Positions 28,460-37,032 of a stretch of DNA of 64,000 bases are shown piece after piece (positions within the stretch are counted from its first letter, which is position 1; each line of letters starts with the position of its first letter). The stretch spans positions 44,131 to 108,130 of the forward strand of contig JAKISF010000009.1 in assembly GCA_021648725.1 (NCBI GenBank), in the 5' to 3' direction. Origin of the DNA: Bacteroidales bacterium. GTDB lineage: Bacteria > Bacteroidota > Bacteroidia > Bacteroidales > JAADGE01. The notes below the pieces were generated by a model, which made no database searches, was not told the origin of the DNA, and worked only from the letters and a program-made list of their open reading frames with translations. The position numbers were made by a program, and so were the translations under genes.

Positions 28460-29926
28460 ATGGACCTAATCATTATAATCGTTTTTATTATTTTAATATT
28501 ATCATGTATGATTGCCGCTTATGTGCCGTATGAACTTCAACCTTTGGCAACCCAAGCAGGATTCAGCAAATTTTCACTTCGCTTTTTTTTATTACGAGTT
28601 CAAAAAGTTCCGATAAAATATTTATTCGAACAATACATTAAACTCATTGATTCTGATATTGATATTGAATTTGAAGAACTAAAAAAATATTGGTCGGCAA
28701 AACCCGATAAACTTGAAAGTACAATAAATATTATTATAAATGCGAAAAATGCAGGATTAGAAATACCCATAAACGAAATTGATAAATATAATTTAAACGA
28801 AACTAATTCTTTAAGTTTTTTCTCTGTATTAAAAAAACTGAAAAAATTCAAAATTACATTCTCCGATTCTGAGATTTTTGAACTGATAAATTCAGACATT
28901 AATATTGACGAATATTTTCAATGTATTACTAATGCAAAAAAACACAATATTAACCTTTCCGAGTACAATATTAAAGAAATTGACATTGACAAAATTAATG
29001 CCTACATTAACAATCTCGATGAAGTAATAAAACTTGGAAGTAAACCCGATTTAATTATTGAAAGCAACTTTTCACAGGAAATAAAAAACATTTTGCTTAC
29101 AAACATTTTGCAAATTAATCGATTAAATATAAATATATCAGAAAAAGAGCTTATTGAAATATTCAATTCAGGAATTAACACAACAGAATATATCAAAGCA
29201 ATTGAATTATTACAATCCGAAAAATTTGAAGGCATAAATCAAAAAAAAATAAAAGAACATTTTATAAAAGGCGGAAATGCCGCAGTTGTTTTAGATTCAT
29301 TATTATATGCAAAAGCAAACCAAGCCGAAATAGACCCAAAAATCCTCTTTAAAATTGATTTAGATAAAAACGCAGACCTTCAAAATATCATTAAAAAAGC
29401 CGTTATTCCTTATGAAATTGATTTACTCGAAATATTACCTGTTGTTTTACCTGACGGCATACAAATTACCCCTAAAATAAAGTTAAACATAAAAAATAAC
29501 ATCAATGCCTATTCTTCTTATACTGACGAAACTGTTTTTTTTAATATGATTTATGATATAATTTCTGATGAAATTCTAAAATTTAAAACATATCAAGATG
29601 TTTTAGGCAATATAAAACCTATTATTAAAAATACTCTGAAACAAATTTCGAGTAAAATAAAAGAAACGGAAAATACGCCCTTTTTTATTACAAACTTAAA
29701 AATCATTGACATTGATATAAACTCAGATACATTGTCTGAAATAAAAGAAAAGGAAAATAAAGCAAAAAAAGAAGACGCAAGATTAAAAATTCTTGAAGCT
29801 AATGCAAAACTTCAAGAAAATATGTCGGAAGCATTAAAAAACGGAAGTATGAGTTTTAAAGATTATCAAAAAGAAAAACATATTTTCGGTTCTTTCGATA
29901 ACGATGAATTACCTTACAGCGACTAA
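28460..29926 (+). CDS. Diverged flotillin (FloA)-like protein with many degenerate repeats
   Basis: This 488-residue protein has an N-terminal membrane helix (about residues 2-24), then VPYELQPLATQAGFS and a segment RFFLLRVQKVPIKYLFEQYIK that corresponds to the FloA region after its membrane anchor. Roughly seven degenerate ~32-residue helical repeats follow (residues ~55-325). The next part (LPDGIQITPKIKLNIKNNI, ~330 on) resembles the band-7/PHB core, and a charged Lys/Glu helix and SFKDYQKEKHI tail resemble the FloA C-terminus. It is much more diverged than the next gene and is probably a paralogue specialised in the same complex. Confidence 0.72.
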   Translation: MDLIIIIVFIILILSCMIAAYVPYELQPLATQAGFSKFSLRFFLLRVQKVPIKYLFEQYIKLIDSDIDIEFEELKKYWSAKPDKLESTINIIINAKNAGLEIPINEIDKYNLNETNSLSFFSVLKKLKKFKITFSDSEIFELINSDINIDEYFQCITNAKKHNINLSEYNIKEIDIDKINAYINNLDEVIKLGSKPDLIIESNFSQEIKNILLTNILQINRLNINISEKELIEIFNSGINTTEYIKAIELLQSEKFEGINQKKIKEHFIKGGNAAVVLDSLLYAKANQAEIDPKILFKIDLDKNADLQNIIKKAVIPYEIDLLEILPVVLPDGIQITPKIKLNIKNNINAYSSYTDETVFFNMIYDIISDEILKFKTYQDVLGNIKPIIKNTLKQISSKIKETENTPFFITNLKIIDIDINSDTLSEIKEKENKAKKEDARLKILEANAKLQENMSEALKNGSMSFKDYQKEKHIFGSFDNDELPYSD

Positions 29927-29948
29927 ATCATAAATTAATACAACAAAA

Positions 29949-31145
29949 ATGGTAACAGCATTAATTATTATACTTGCAGCATTAACAGCTCTTTTCTTTT
30001 GGTATTATGCACCGATAAATTTATGGTATGAAGCAAAATTATCGGGCGTAAATCCCGGCTTATGGAATATGACAAGAATGAGGTTGCAAAACATACCGCA
30101 TAAATTAATAATTTCGACATTAATAAAAGCACATAATTCCGATTTAAAACTACTTTCAGAAGATTTAATGCGAAAATATCTCGCAGGTGTTGATATTGAG
30201 AACATTACAGACACTGCAATAAGAGCAATAAATTCAGGTTTAGATATTTCATATAACGAATTAGCAAAACAATATCTTGCAAAAGTTGATGTTGACCGAG
30301 TAATTCACGCATTAATAACTGCACATAACGCAGGTATTTCAATTAATTTTAATGAACTGTCATCTTTTTATCTTTCAAACGTTGATGTTATTAAAGTTAC
30401 CGAAGCACTTGTAACCGCTCGTAATGCAGGTTTTGCCGAAATAACTTTAAATACCCTGAAAGAGCATCATTTATCAAACGGAAATGTTACAAAAGCTGTT
30501 AATGCCTATATTACTGCAAAAGAAACAGATGTTAAAGACATTACTTTCAAAGATGTAGCAGCAATAGACCTAACCGACATTGATGTAACCGAAGCCGTAA
30601 ATTGGGCAGTAAACCCGAAAGTTATCGAAACTGAAACAATATCAGGTATTGCAGAAGACGGAATTGAACTTTTAATGAAACTGAAACTTACACTTCGTGC
30701 AAATATTAAAAATATGATTGGCGGAGCAACAGAGCAAACTGTTTTAGCAAGAGTTGACGAACATTTATCAACTGAAATTGGTCGTTCCGAAAATCATCAA
30801 AATATTTTAAGAAACCCTTACGAATTAGCTGAGAAAGTTCAAAAAAAAGAACTCGGAAAAGAAACTGCTTTTGAAATTTTATCAATTGATGTTTCAGAAG
30901 TTAAGGTGGGAAAAGACGTAAAAGCTGAATTACTGAAAGAACGAGCAAAAGCAAATGCAGAAAGAGCAAAAACAGAATATATAAAAGCCGAAGAAAAAGT
31001 TCAAAAAGCTATGGCAGCAGCATTTATTGACGGTAATTTGTCAATTCACGATTATCATAAAATTCAAAATACAGAAGCCGACACCGAAATGCGAAAAAAA
31101 ATCGGAAATTCTGTTACAAAAGATAATAAAGAAGATTCAAAATAA
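29949..31145 (+). CDS. floA: Flotillin-like protein FloA with five 32-residue repeats
   Basis: FloA proteins (UPF0365) are membrane-anchored scaffold proteins that organise functional membrane microdomains. This 398-residue member has the N-terminal hairpin helix, the RMRLQNIP motif, the conserved VNPKVIETE, the PHB core (LRANIKNMIGGATEQT, FEILSIDVSEVKVGK) and the C-terminal coiled coil ending with a DYHKIQNTEADTEMR-like tail. The typical Bacillus protein has ~331 residues and two copies of a ~32-residue repeat. Here five copies cover residues ~57-216, which explains the extra length. It is the last gene of the SPOR-clpS-flotillin operon. Confidence 0.9.
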   Translation: MVTALIIILAALTALFFWYYAPINLWYEAKLSGVNPGLWNMTRMRLQNIPHKLIISTLIKAHNSDLKLLSEDLMRKYLAGVDIENITDTAIRAINSGLDISYNELAKQYLAKVDVDRVIHALITAHNAGISINFNELSSFYLSNVDVIKVTEALVTARNAGFAEITLNTLKEHHLSNGNVTKAVNAYITAKETDVKDITFKDVAAIDLTDIDVTEAVNWAVNPKVIETETISGIAEDGIELLMKLKLTLRANIKNMIGGATEQTVLARVDEHLSTEIGRSENHQNILRNPYELAEKVQKKELGKETAFEILSIDVSEVKVGKDVKAELLKERAKANAERAKTEYIKAEEKVQKAMAAAFIDGNLSIHDYHKIQNTEADTEMRKKIGNSVTKDNKEDSK

Positions 31146-31176
31146 AAAAAGCGGTACAAAAAATACAGCTTTTTTT
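31144..31176 (+). terminator. Terminator of the SPOR-clpS-flotillin operon
   Basis: An A-run plus GC (AAAAAAAGC) pairs with GCTTTTTTT, with an inner GTA/TAC pairing and a short A-rich loop. It overlaps the end of the flotillin stop region and supports the operon boundary. Confidence 0.7.
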
Positions 31177-31200
31177 ATTTTATCAAATTTATCTGAAACA

Positions 31201-31995
31201 TTATTTTAAAAGTCGTCTTAGCCACATTTCAGCAGCATATACTTTTCTTGTTGTCCAACTGTTTATAGGCACGGTTAAACCTGCTTTCAGCACTAATGTT
31301 CCGTTCGGTTGCCCTGTAAATGGTTTTAAAACACTTCCGTCAGGCAATTCTTCTTCATAAGTTTTGCTTAAGAAATTTCCGAACACATAGTCTGCTTCAA
31401 AATTAAAAAACATATAATTAAACCCTATAATACCGGCAATATTGCTTTTCTTAAGCATATCTTTGTAATTTTCAGGTTGTGTATTATAATTAACTTCCGA
31501 ATAACTCACATCTTCACCTTTGGTCAAGAATAAGTTGTAGCTGTATGAAACACCGCCGTATATATACTTTTGCGAATCATAGAATTTCTTACCGTATTTA
31601 ACATACACAGGAATAGTTACTTGTGACACTCTATATGTTTCTTTTAATGTATATGAAGGAATAGATTCAGTATAATAATTAGCTGCAATACCATACATTT
31701 TATATTCTATACCCAATGAAACACCTGCATTACCGCTCTTTAAATCATGGTTATAAATCAAAGAACCGTAATATCCCGGGGAATAATTCAGGTTAAAACC
31801 GGTATCAGGGAATAAACGCAAATGATCTTCTCCGTATTTCGATAAAAGCATCTGATTTAGTAATGTATCCGGTTGAGGAGTAAAAATAGTATTTGTTGCA
31901 CCGAACTTTAATGAAAAATAATCATACTCACTGTCCCATTGTGAAAATGAATATGTACTGATAAAAATAAATATTAAGATTATTGACTTTTTCAT
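31201..31995 (-). CDS. Outer-membrane beta-barrel protein
   Basis: This 264-residue protein has a signal peptide (ends near YSFSQ) followed by alternating amphipathic strands rich in Tyr, Phe and Gly, for example GNAGVSLGIEYKMYG, VTIPVYVKYGKKF and IAGIIGFNYMFFNFEADY. This fits the small outer-membrane beta-barrel (porin-like, PF13568-type) proteins of Bacteroidota. The C-terminus (EMWLRRLLK) is not a clear OmpA-type end. The gene lies 56 bases downstream of the kelch lipoprotein and may share its transcript. The fold call is reasonable; the function is unknown. Confidence 0.72.
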   Translation of the reverse strand: MKKSIILIFIFISTYSFSQWDSEYDYFSLKFGATNTIFTPQPDTLLNQMLLSKYGEDHLRLFPDTGFNLNYSPGYYGSLIYNHDLKSGNAGVSLGIEYKMYGIAANYYTESIPSYTLKETYRVSQVTIPVYVKYGKKFYDSQKYIYGGVSYSYNLFLTKGEDVSYSEVNYNTQPENYKDMLKKSNIAGIIGFNYMFFNFEADYVFGNFLSKTYEEELPDGSVLKPFTGQPNGTLVLKAGLTVPINSWTTRKVYAAEMWLRRLLK

Positions 31996-32051
31996 GTCTT
32001 ATTTTTTTGAACTTTTTATACTTTTAACTTTATGCTTTAAACTTTATCTTT

Positions 32052-33725
32052 CTAAGGTCTGTATTGCCAGAAATCACTAAACAAATGTGCATCTCCTGCA
32101 ATACCTGCCCAACCTGTTCCTACATAACCTCTGTAATCGCTGTCACTTATTTTTATACCTACACCTACCGCCTCAAATCTCGGTAATCCTACAACTATCC
32201 AATCATGTACATCATCGTTAGGGTCAGGATCAATATCAACCTCGCCGAAATTTGCTCTTTGATCCCATTGATTTGTAAACGGGTTATAACGCCAAAAATC
32301 ACTTAAAGCAACTCCTGCCTCATTTTTTCCGAGCCCCACATAACCTGTTTCTCCGAGAGCAAAACCTATTGCCTCAACTCTTGCTTCCGCAGGTAAAGAT
32401 CTTCTTTGTACCCAAGTTAAATTATCTCCTGACGACTGCCTTGCCATCCATAAATCATTATAATAAACTCCTGAGTTATCTCTGCCGCCGAAAACATAAA
32501 CATTATTTCCAATTGTAAAAGTTACCGCTTCCGTTCTTGTTCCTCCCGGAAAATCATTAATCTTTGTCCATGTTCCTTTATCTCTGTTTTCTCCTTTTTC
32601 ATTTGGATCATATTTATAAAGCCACTGAACAACTTCGTTATTAAAATCATAAGTTCCAAGTCCTAAATAAGCTATACCGTTTATTGTAAATGCAATTGAA
32701 TTTTCAGTAATAATTCCGGGGAAATCTTGTTCTGATGCAGCATTAGTAATGTTGTCCCATTCTCCCCATGAACCGATAGGATTATTTGAGTTAGCTTCTA
32801 AATCTAAACGGTAAAACTCTGTATTACCTTGATTTGCATCGCTTGTAATTCCTAAGCCTAAAAATAAACAATCATGATAAACACCGACTCCTGTTTCAAC
32901 ATCTTCAATAACAAAACAAACTGCATTAGTAAAAGTTGATAGTGACCCGATATTTAAAGATTTGTACGGGGGCGGGTCTGACCATGTATTAGTAACAGGA
33001 TCATACCTTTCAACCACAATTTGATCTCCGAAAATTTCATCATGCCCTGCCAACACAAACATATAACCGTTGTATGAAAATGATGTTGATCCCCAGTTAA
33101 GTTGATCGGGAAATTCAGCAGGAGTTTCCTCAAAATAATCAGGTCCGCCGCCAATCCATAAATTATTAGGTTCGGCTGTTGTTACCTTTAAAATATTTTG
33201 ATTATATGCAATATCTTTGTAAACAGGAGAACCGCTGCCGTCAAAATAACCGGTAACCACAAAAGAACGAACATAATAATCTTTTTCAAATTTAAGTCCG
33301 AAACTGTTTGTAAATTCAAAACCGGCATATAAATCATCCTCTGTCATAAATTCTGTGGGTTCGGATGTCGGATAAATTACAGAATTCTGATCAAGTCGAG
33401 CCAATAAATCAATTTTGTCGACAGAATCATAACCGCAAACAACAGGAATAGGGTCTAAAGAATAAACATGCCCGTATATCAATATACTGTCTGCTAATAC
33501 GCCGTCACTGTTTTTCTTAACATAAGTTATATTTTCCCGCACTTCGGCATATACATCAGTAACCAGAATAAGGCTGTCCTTACTTCCGCTTATATATTTA
33601 ACTTTTCCGTCCGGTGTAATGAATGTTCCTCCGTCAAATTCTCTTGTAAATGAATAAGGATTTTCATCGTATTTACAAGAAGAAATTGCTAATAAAAACA
33701 AGAGGAAATAAGTAATTTTTTTCAT
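32052..33725 (-). CDS. Kelch-repeat lipoprotein
   Basis: This protein of ~557 residues begins with a lipoprotein signal peptide (LLAISSC), so it is anchored in the outer membrane. An N-terminal domain of unknown type (with DSVDKIDLLARLDQ) is followed by kelch-type beta-propeller repeats. These have recurring phrases such as YMFVLAGHDEI, VYVFGGRDNSG, AYLGLGTYDF and GYVGLGKNEAG with Trp-containing turns (DFWRYNPFTNQWDQ). ATG at 33725 is chosen because it places the lipobox at the right distance; an in-frame start at 33773 would add 16 non-signal residues. The ligand is unknown. Confidence 0.82.
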   Translation of the reverse strand: MKKITYFLLFLLAISSCKYDENPYSFTREFDGGTFITPDGKVKYISGSKDSLILVTDVYAEVRENITYVKKNSDGVLADSILIYGHVYSLDPIPVVCGYDSVDKIDLLARLDQNSVIYPTSEPTEFMTEDDLYAGFEFTNSFGLKFEKDYYVRSFVVTGYFDGSGSPVYKDIAYNQNILKVTTAEPNNLWIGGGPDYFEETPAEFPDQLNWGSTSFSYNGYMFVLAGHDEIFGDQIVVERYDPVTNTWSDPPPYKSLNIGSLSTFTNAVCFVIEDVETGVGVYHDCLFLGLGITSDANQGNTEFYRLDLEANSNNPIGSWGEWDNITNAASEQDFPGIITENSIAFTINGIAYLGLGTYDFNNEVVQWLYKYDPNEKGENRDKGTWTKINDFPGGTRTEAVTFTIGNNVYVFGGRDNSGVYYNDLWMARQSSGDNLTWVQRRSLPAEARVEAIGFALGETGYVGLGKNEAGVALSDFWRYNPFTNQWDQRANFGEVDIDPDPNDDVHDWIVVGLPRFEAVGVGIKISDSDYRGYVGTGWAGIAGDAHLFSDFWQYRP

Positions 33726-34038
33726 GTTTAATACTTTTAAATTATAAAACTGAAACTCAATGAGTTCATCCAAAAATATAAAGAATATACAAATATAACG
33801 AATATTTTAAAAAATTATTAGTTTTTTTTGATAAATGAACTTTAATAAAAGCTCTAACAACTAAACTTTACAAATATTATACCTAAGTTTACATACTTAT
33901 ATGACTTAACGGCTTATTTAACATCCGACATAAATGACAAATTGTCTTATATTATTATTTGGCAAATATTTTGACTGTCACGAAAATATAAGTTATAAAT
34001 AAAATTATAAAATTAACAAATTTTAAATATCAGTAAAA
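33726..34038. other. 313-base divergent intergenic region between kelch lipoprotein and grpE
   Basis: This AT-rich stretch has no open frame worth calling. On the minus strand a TATATTTG box (33797-33790) fits the -7 consensus and would give the lipoprotein gene a leader of about 58 bases. No CIRCE heat-shock operator (TTAGCACTC inverted repeat) is visible in front of grpE. Nothing else was recognised. Confidence 0.5.
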
Positions 34039-34617
34039 ATGGCAAAAAAAGAAAAAACAGATAAAAAAGTAAATGATAAAAAGCTGAAAAATCAAACTAC
34101 TGATAATTCTAAAAAAGAGAAAGCAGAGAAGAAAGAATCTAAAAATAAAAAGTATGCTTCAAAGAAAAAAAAAGAACCCGGCTTTGAAGAAAAATATAAT
34201 CTTTTAAATGATAAATATCTCAGACTTTCAGCTGAATATGACAATTATCGAAAACGAACTTTAAAAGAGCGTATGGAGTTAATGAAAAATGCCGGAGAGG
34301 ATATACTTATCAACTTTCTTCCGGTTATGGATAATATTGAAAGAGCAAAAAACTCAATAGATGATGCAAAAGAAATTAATGCAATTAAAGAAGGGATTGA
34401 TCTGATTTACAAAAGTATATACGACTTTTTGACAAATAAAGGAATTTCTGAAATTAATGCAAAAGGCGAAACTTTTGATACTGATTTACACGAAGCAATT
34501 ACTAAAATACCTACACCCGAGGAAGATATGAAGGGTAAAGTTGTTGACGTGATTGAAAAAGGTTACAAAATGAAAGATAAAGTTTTAAGGTATGCAAAAG
34601 TTGTTGTCGGGGAATAA
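34039..34617 (+). CDS. grpE: Heat-shock nucleotide exchange factor GrpE
   Basis: GrpE releases ADP from DnaK. The 192-residue protein has a ~50-residue Lys-rich disordered N-terminus. The long dimerisation helix follows (YLRLSAEYDNYRKRTLKER), then the four-helix bundle (NFLPVMDNIERA) and the C-terminal beta wing (GETFDTDLHEAI, VIEKGYKMKDKVLRYAKV). It precedes dnaJ by 49 bases in the usual order; dnaK is not in the window. Confidence 0.96.
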   Translation: MAKKEKTDKKVNDKKLKNQTTDNSKKEKAEKKESKNKKYASKKKKEPGFEEKYNLLNDKYLRLSAEYDNYRKRTLKERMELMKNAGEDILINFLPVMDNIERAKNSIDDAKEINAIKEGIDLIYKSIYDFLTNKGISEINAKGETFDTDLHEAITKIPTPEEDMKGKVVDVIEKGYKMKDKVLRYAKVVVGE

Positions 34618-34666
34618 AAACAGTATTAAAAAATTAAACCTAATTTAAAATCTCAAGTTCTAAAAT

Positions 34667-35806
34667 ATGTCAAAAAAAGATTATTACGATATACTCGGTG
34701 TTTCAAAAAATGCTGATAAGGCTGAAATTAAAAAAGCCTACAGGAAAATTGCATTAAAATACCATCCGGACAAAAACCCCGACGATAAAGAAGCCGAAAA
34801 CAAATTTAAAGAAGCGGCAGAAGCATACGAAATTTTGAGCAACGATGAAAAACGCGCAAAATATGACAGATTCGGTCATTCGGCATTTGACGGTGCCGGA
34901 GGTTTCAGCGGAGGCGGTATGTCAATGGATGACATCTTCTCTCATTTCGGAGACATTTTCGGGAACTTCGGCTTCGGAGGTTTCGGAGGAGGCGGAAGCA
35001 GCAGAAGAGGGCGGCGTGTAAATAAAGGAGCAAATTTAAGAGTAAAGGTAAAGCTTGAATTAAAAGACATATTAAACGGAACTACAAAAAAAATAAAAGT
35101 TAAAAAATATGTAGCATGTTCGCATTGCTCAGGTACAGGAGCAACAGACAGCTCTTTTGATAATTGTAATACATGCAACGGTTCAGGTCAAGTTATCAAA
35201 ATTCAAAATACAATGCTGGGACAAATGCAAACTGCAAGACCCTGCCCTACTTGCAACGGAGAAGGAAAAATAATAAAAAATAAATGTAAATATTGCTATG
35301 GAGAAGGAATAGTAAAAGGTGAAGAAGTTGTGCAAATTAATGTTCCGGCAGGTGTTTCGGAAGGTATGCAAATGAAAATAGGAGAAAAAGGAAGTGCGGC
35401 AAGAAGGGGCGGTATTAACGGCGATTTAATCGTAATTTTTGAAGAACAAGAACACCCTGAATTAATAAGAGACGAAGAAGATTTATTATACAATTTACAT
35501 ATAAGTTTTCCGGAAGCTGCAATAGGTACTTCTGTTGAAATTCCTACTATTGACAGCAAAGTAAAGATAAAAATTGCTGCAGGCACACAGGCAGGTAAAG
35601 TCCTCAGACTAAGAGGCAAAGGTCTTCCTTCATACGGAAGCTACGGAAAAGGAGATATTCTTGTAAAAGTTAATGTTTGGGTGCCTAAAAACCTTGACAA
35701 AGACGAAAAAAGAATATTGGAAAAGTTACAAAATTCACCTAATTTTAAACCAAACCCCGAAAAAGAAGAACGTAACTTCTTCGACAGAGTAAGAGATATG
35801 TTTTAA
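34667..35806 (+). CDS. dnaJ: Chaperone protein DnaJ
   Basis: DnaJ stimulates the DnaK ATPase and delivers clients. The 379-residue type I protein has a J domain ([10 protein letters not shown], catalytic YHPDKNP), a Gly/Phe-rich linker (residues ~70-115), and four zinc-binding CxxCxGxG motifs ([32 protein letters not shown]). The C-terminal substrate domains contain [15 protein letters not shown]. The order grpE-dnaJ and the strong terminator after it indicate a two-gene operon. Confidence 0.98.
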   Translation: MSKKDYYDILGVSKNADKAEIKKAYRKIALKYHPDKNPDDKEAENKFKEAAEAYEILSNDEKRAKYDRFGHSAFDGAGGFSGGGMSMDDIFSHFGDIFGNFGFGGFGGGGSSRRGRRVNKGANLRVKVKLELKDILNGTTKKIKVKKYVACSHCSGTGATDSSFDNCNTCNGSGQVIKIQNTMLGQMQTARPCPTCNGEGKIIKNKCKYCYGEGIVKGEEVVQINVPAGVSEGMQMKIGEKGSAARRGGINGDLIVIFEEQEHPELIRDEEDLLYNLHISFPEAAIGTSVEIPTIDSKVKIKIAAGTQAGKVLRLRGKGLPSYGSYGKGDILVKVNVWVPKNLDKDEKRILEKLQNSPNFKPNPEKEERNFFDRVRDMF

Positions 35807-35807
35807 T

Positions 35808-35843
35808 AAAAAAAGTCTTGATTAACTTATCAAGACTTTTTCT
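35808..35843. terminator. Strong terminator between dnaJ and the small SPOR gene
   Basis: A perfect 13-bp stem (AAAAAGTCTTGAT with ATCAAGACTTTTT) encloses only TTAACTT-type loop bases and carries A and T runs on both sides. It can terminate both dnaJ and the convergent SPOR gene. Confidence 0.88.
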
Positions 35844-35864
35844 TTTCAAAGCACTTTATAATTT

Positions 35865-36836
35865 TTATTGTAATTCTTTATAGTAAAACTTAACTTCTTT
35901 GCCGTCTTTATATTCGGTTATATAAGTTTCTGTCAAACCATAAGCATTTTTGTAATTCTTAGCTTCTTGAAATGTTGCAAAACTGCCTATCGTATATTTG
36001 TAATAAACCTTAGATTTGTATGTTTTTACAGAAAGTTCGGTAGGATTTAGCCTGCTGATTTGAGAATCATTTGCAGGTAAAATCGAAGTCCCTATTTGAA
36101 TTCTGAATTCTGTTCCCTTTGAAACATTATTATTGTAATTGTTTGTATAAGTATTATCTGAATTATTTATATTATCGGTATAGTTTACATCATAAGAAAC
36201 TTCAGTATTCCCTGAATTTGTATTTACTCTGTTAAATGAATAATTCTCCGGTAATGATGCATTACTTACAGAAAAATATTTTACATCAAAATTTTCTGTA
36301 ACAGTATTATCATATTCTTCCTCTAAACTGTAATTTGTTTCCGGAATTGTCATATCCTCCGTAACCCAACCGTTAATTATTCCGAAGGCACGACTCTGAA
36401 AATCTATAGCATCAATCTCGTTTTGATGTGCAGATTTATAAAGTTCATTTGCTGTCTTTTTTTCTTTTTCCTCACCGGCAAAAACTCTGTCAGAAATTGA
36501 CATCCGAAAACTGTTTTTAGCTTCATTTAATAAATAATCAACATAGCTGCCCATTTGCCCTTCTGCATCTTTTGAAATTTTTTCAAGTTTCTTTTCATAT
36601 AACAAAAAAAGTTTTCTGTAATTTTCTTGAAAAATGCCGGCTGCCTTTTCATTTTTTGAAAAATCTGCCGATGAAAATAAAGGTTGAGCCTCTTTTATTT
36701 GTTTTGAAATTTTACTTAAGTCTTCTTGTTTACCTTTACTAAATGTTTTCTTTATTTCTTTAAAATGTTCATTCAACTGAGCCTCAGCAGATAAACATGT
36801 AAGCAATAAAAGAATTGTTAATATATTTTTAATCAT
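35865..36836 (-). CDS. Secreted protein with one helical module and one SPOR-like repeat
   Basis: This 323-residue protein has a signal peptide (ends near LSAEAQ). A Lys/Glu-rich helical module (residues ~20-150) ends in IDFQSRAFGIING, which resembles the end of the modules in the 800-residue protein at 25750. An Asn/Thr-rich linker follows. The C-terminal SPOR-like repeat begins FRIQIGTSI and ends with YITEYKDGKEVKF. It looks like a minimal paralogue (one module, one repeat) of the larger protein (two modules, three repeats). Peptidoglycan binding is inferred from SPOR domains in general. Confidence 0.78.
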   Translation of the reverse strand: MIKNILTILLLLTCLSAEAQLNEHFKEIKKTFSKGKQEDLSKISKQIKEAQPLFSSADFSKNEKAAGIFQENYRKLFLLYEKKLEKISKDAEGQMGSYVDYLLNEAKNSFRMSISDRVFAGEEKEKKTANELYKSAHQNEIDAIDFQSRAFGIINGWVTEDMTIPETNYSLEEEYDNTVTENFDVKYFSVSNASLPENYSFNRVNTNSGNTEVSYDVNYTDNINNSDNTYTNNYNNNVSKGTEFRIQIGTSILPANDSQISRLNPTELSVKTYKSKVYYKYTIGSFATFQEAKNYKNAYGLTETYITEYKDGKEVKFYYKELQ

Positions 36837-36865
36837 AATTCTTAAATTAAAGTTGGTTAGTTTCG

Positions 36866-36873
36866 CAAAGTTA
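36866..36873 (-). promoter_or_regulatory. -7 box (TAACTTTG) ahead of the small SPOR gene
   Basis: TAACTTTG on the minus strand lies 29 bases before the ATG. It is identical to the -7 box of the cysteate-synthase-like gene, but no TTTG is found at 18-20 bases upstream. Confidence 0.42.
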
Positions 36874-36991
36874 GGCTGTTTTTAATTATTACAGAATAAT
36901 TTATTACAAATAATTTGCCGGAAGACAATATTTAAGTCATATTTTTTATTAATAAATTTTATTATCTTTCTTTTTCAAACGGTAATAATAC

Positions 36992-36999
36992 TATTTTTG
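36992..36999 (+). promoter_or_regulatory. -7 box (TATTTTTG) ahead of the M1 aminopeptidase
   Basis: The octamer fits TAnnTTTG and lies 33 bases upstream of the start codon. The -33 element is not clear. Confidence 0.4.
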
Positions 37000-37032
37000 T
37001 CGTAATAATTCGTTTACATAATTAAAGTTTTA

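Noticed and set aside
33726..34038. CIRCE heat-shock operator before grpE-dnaJ
   Set aside because: No TTAGCACTC-N9-GAGTGCTAA-like inverted repeat is present.
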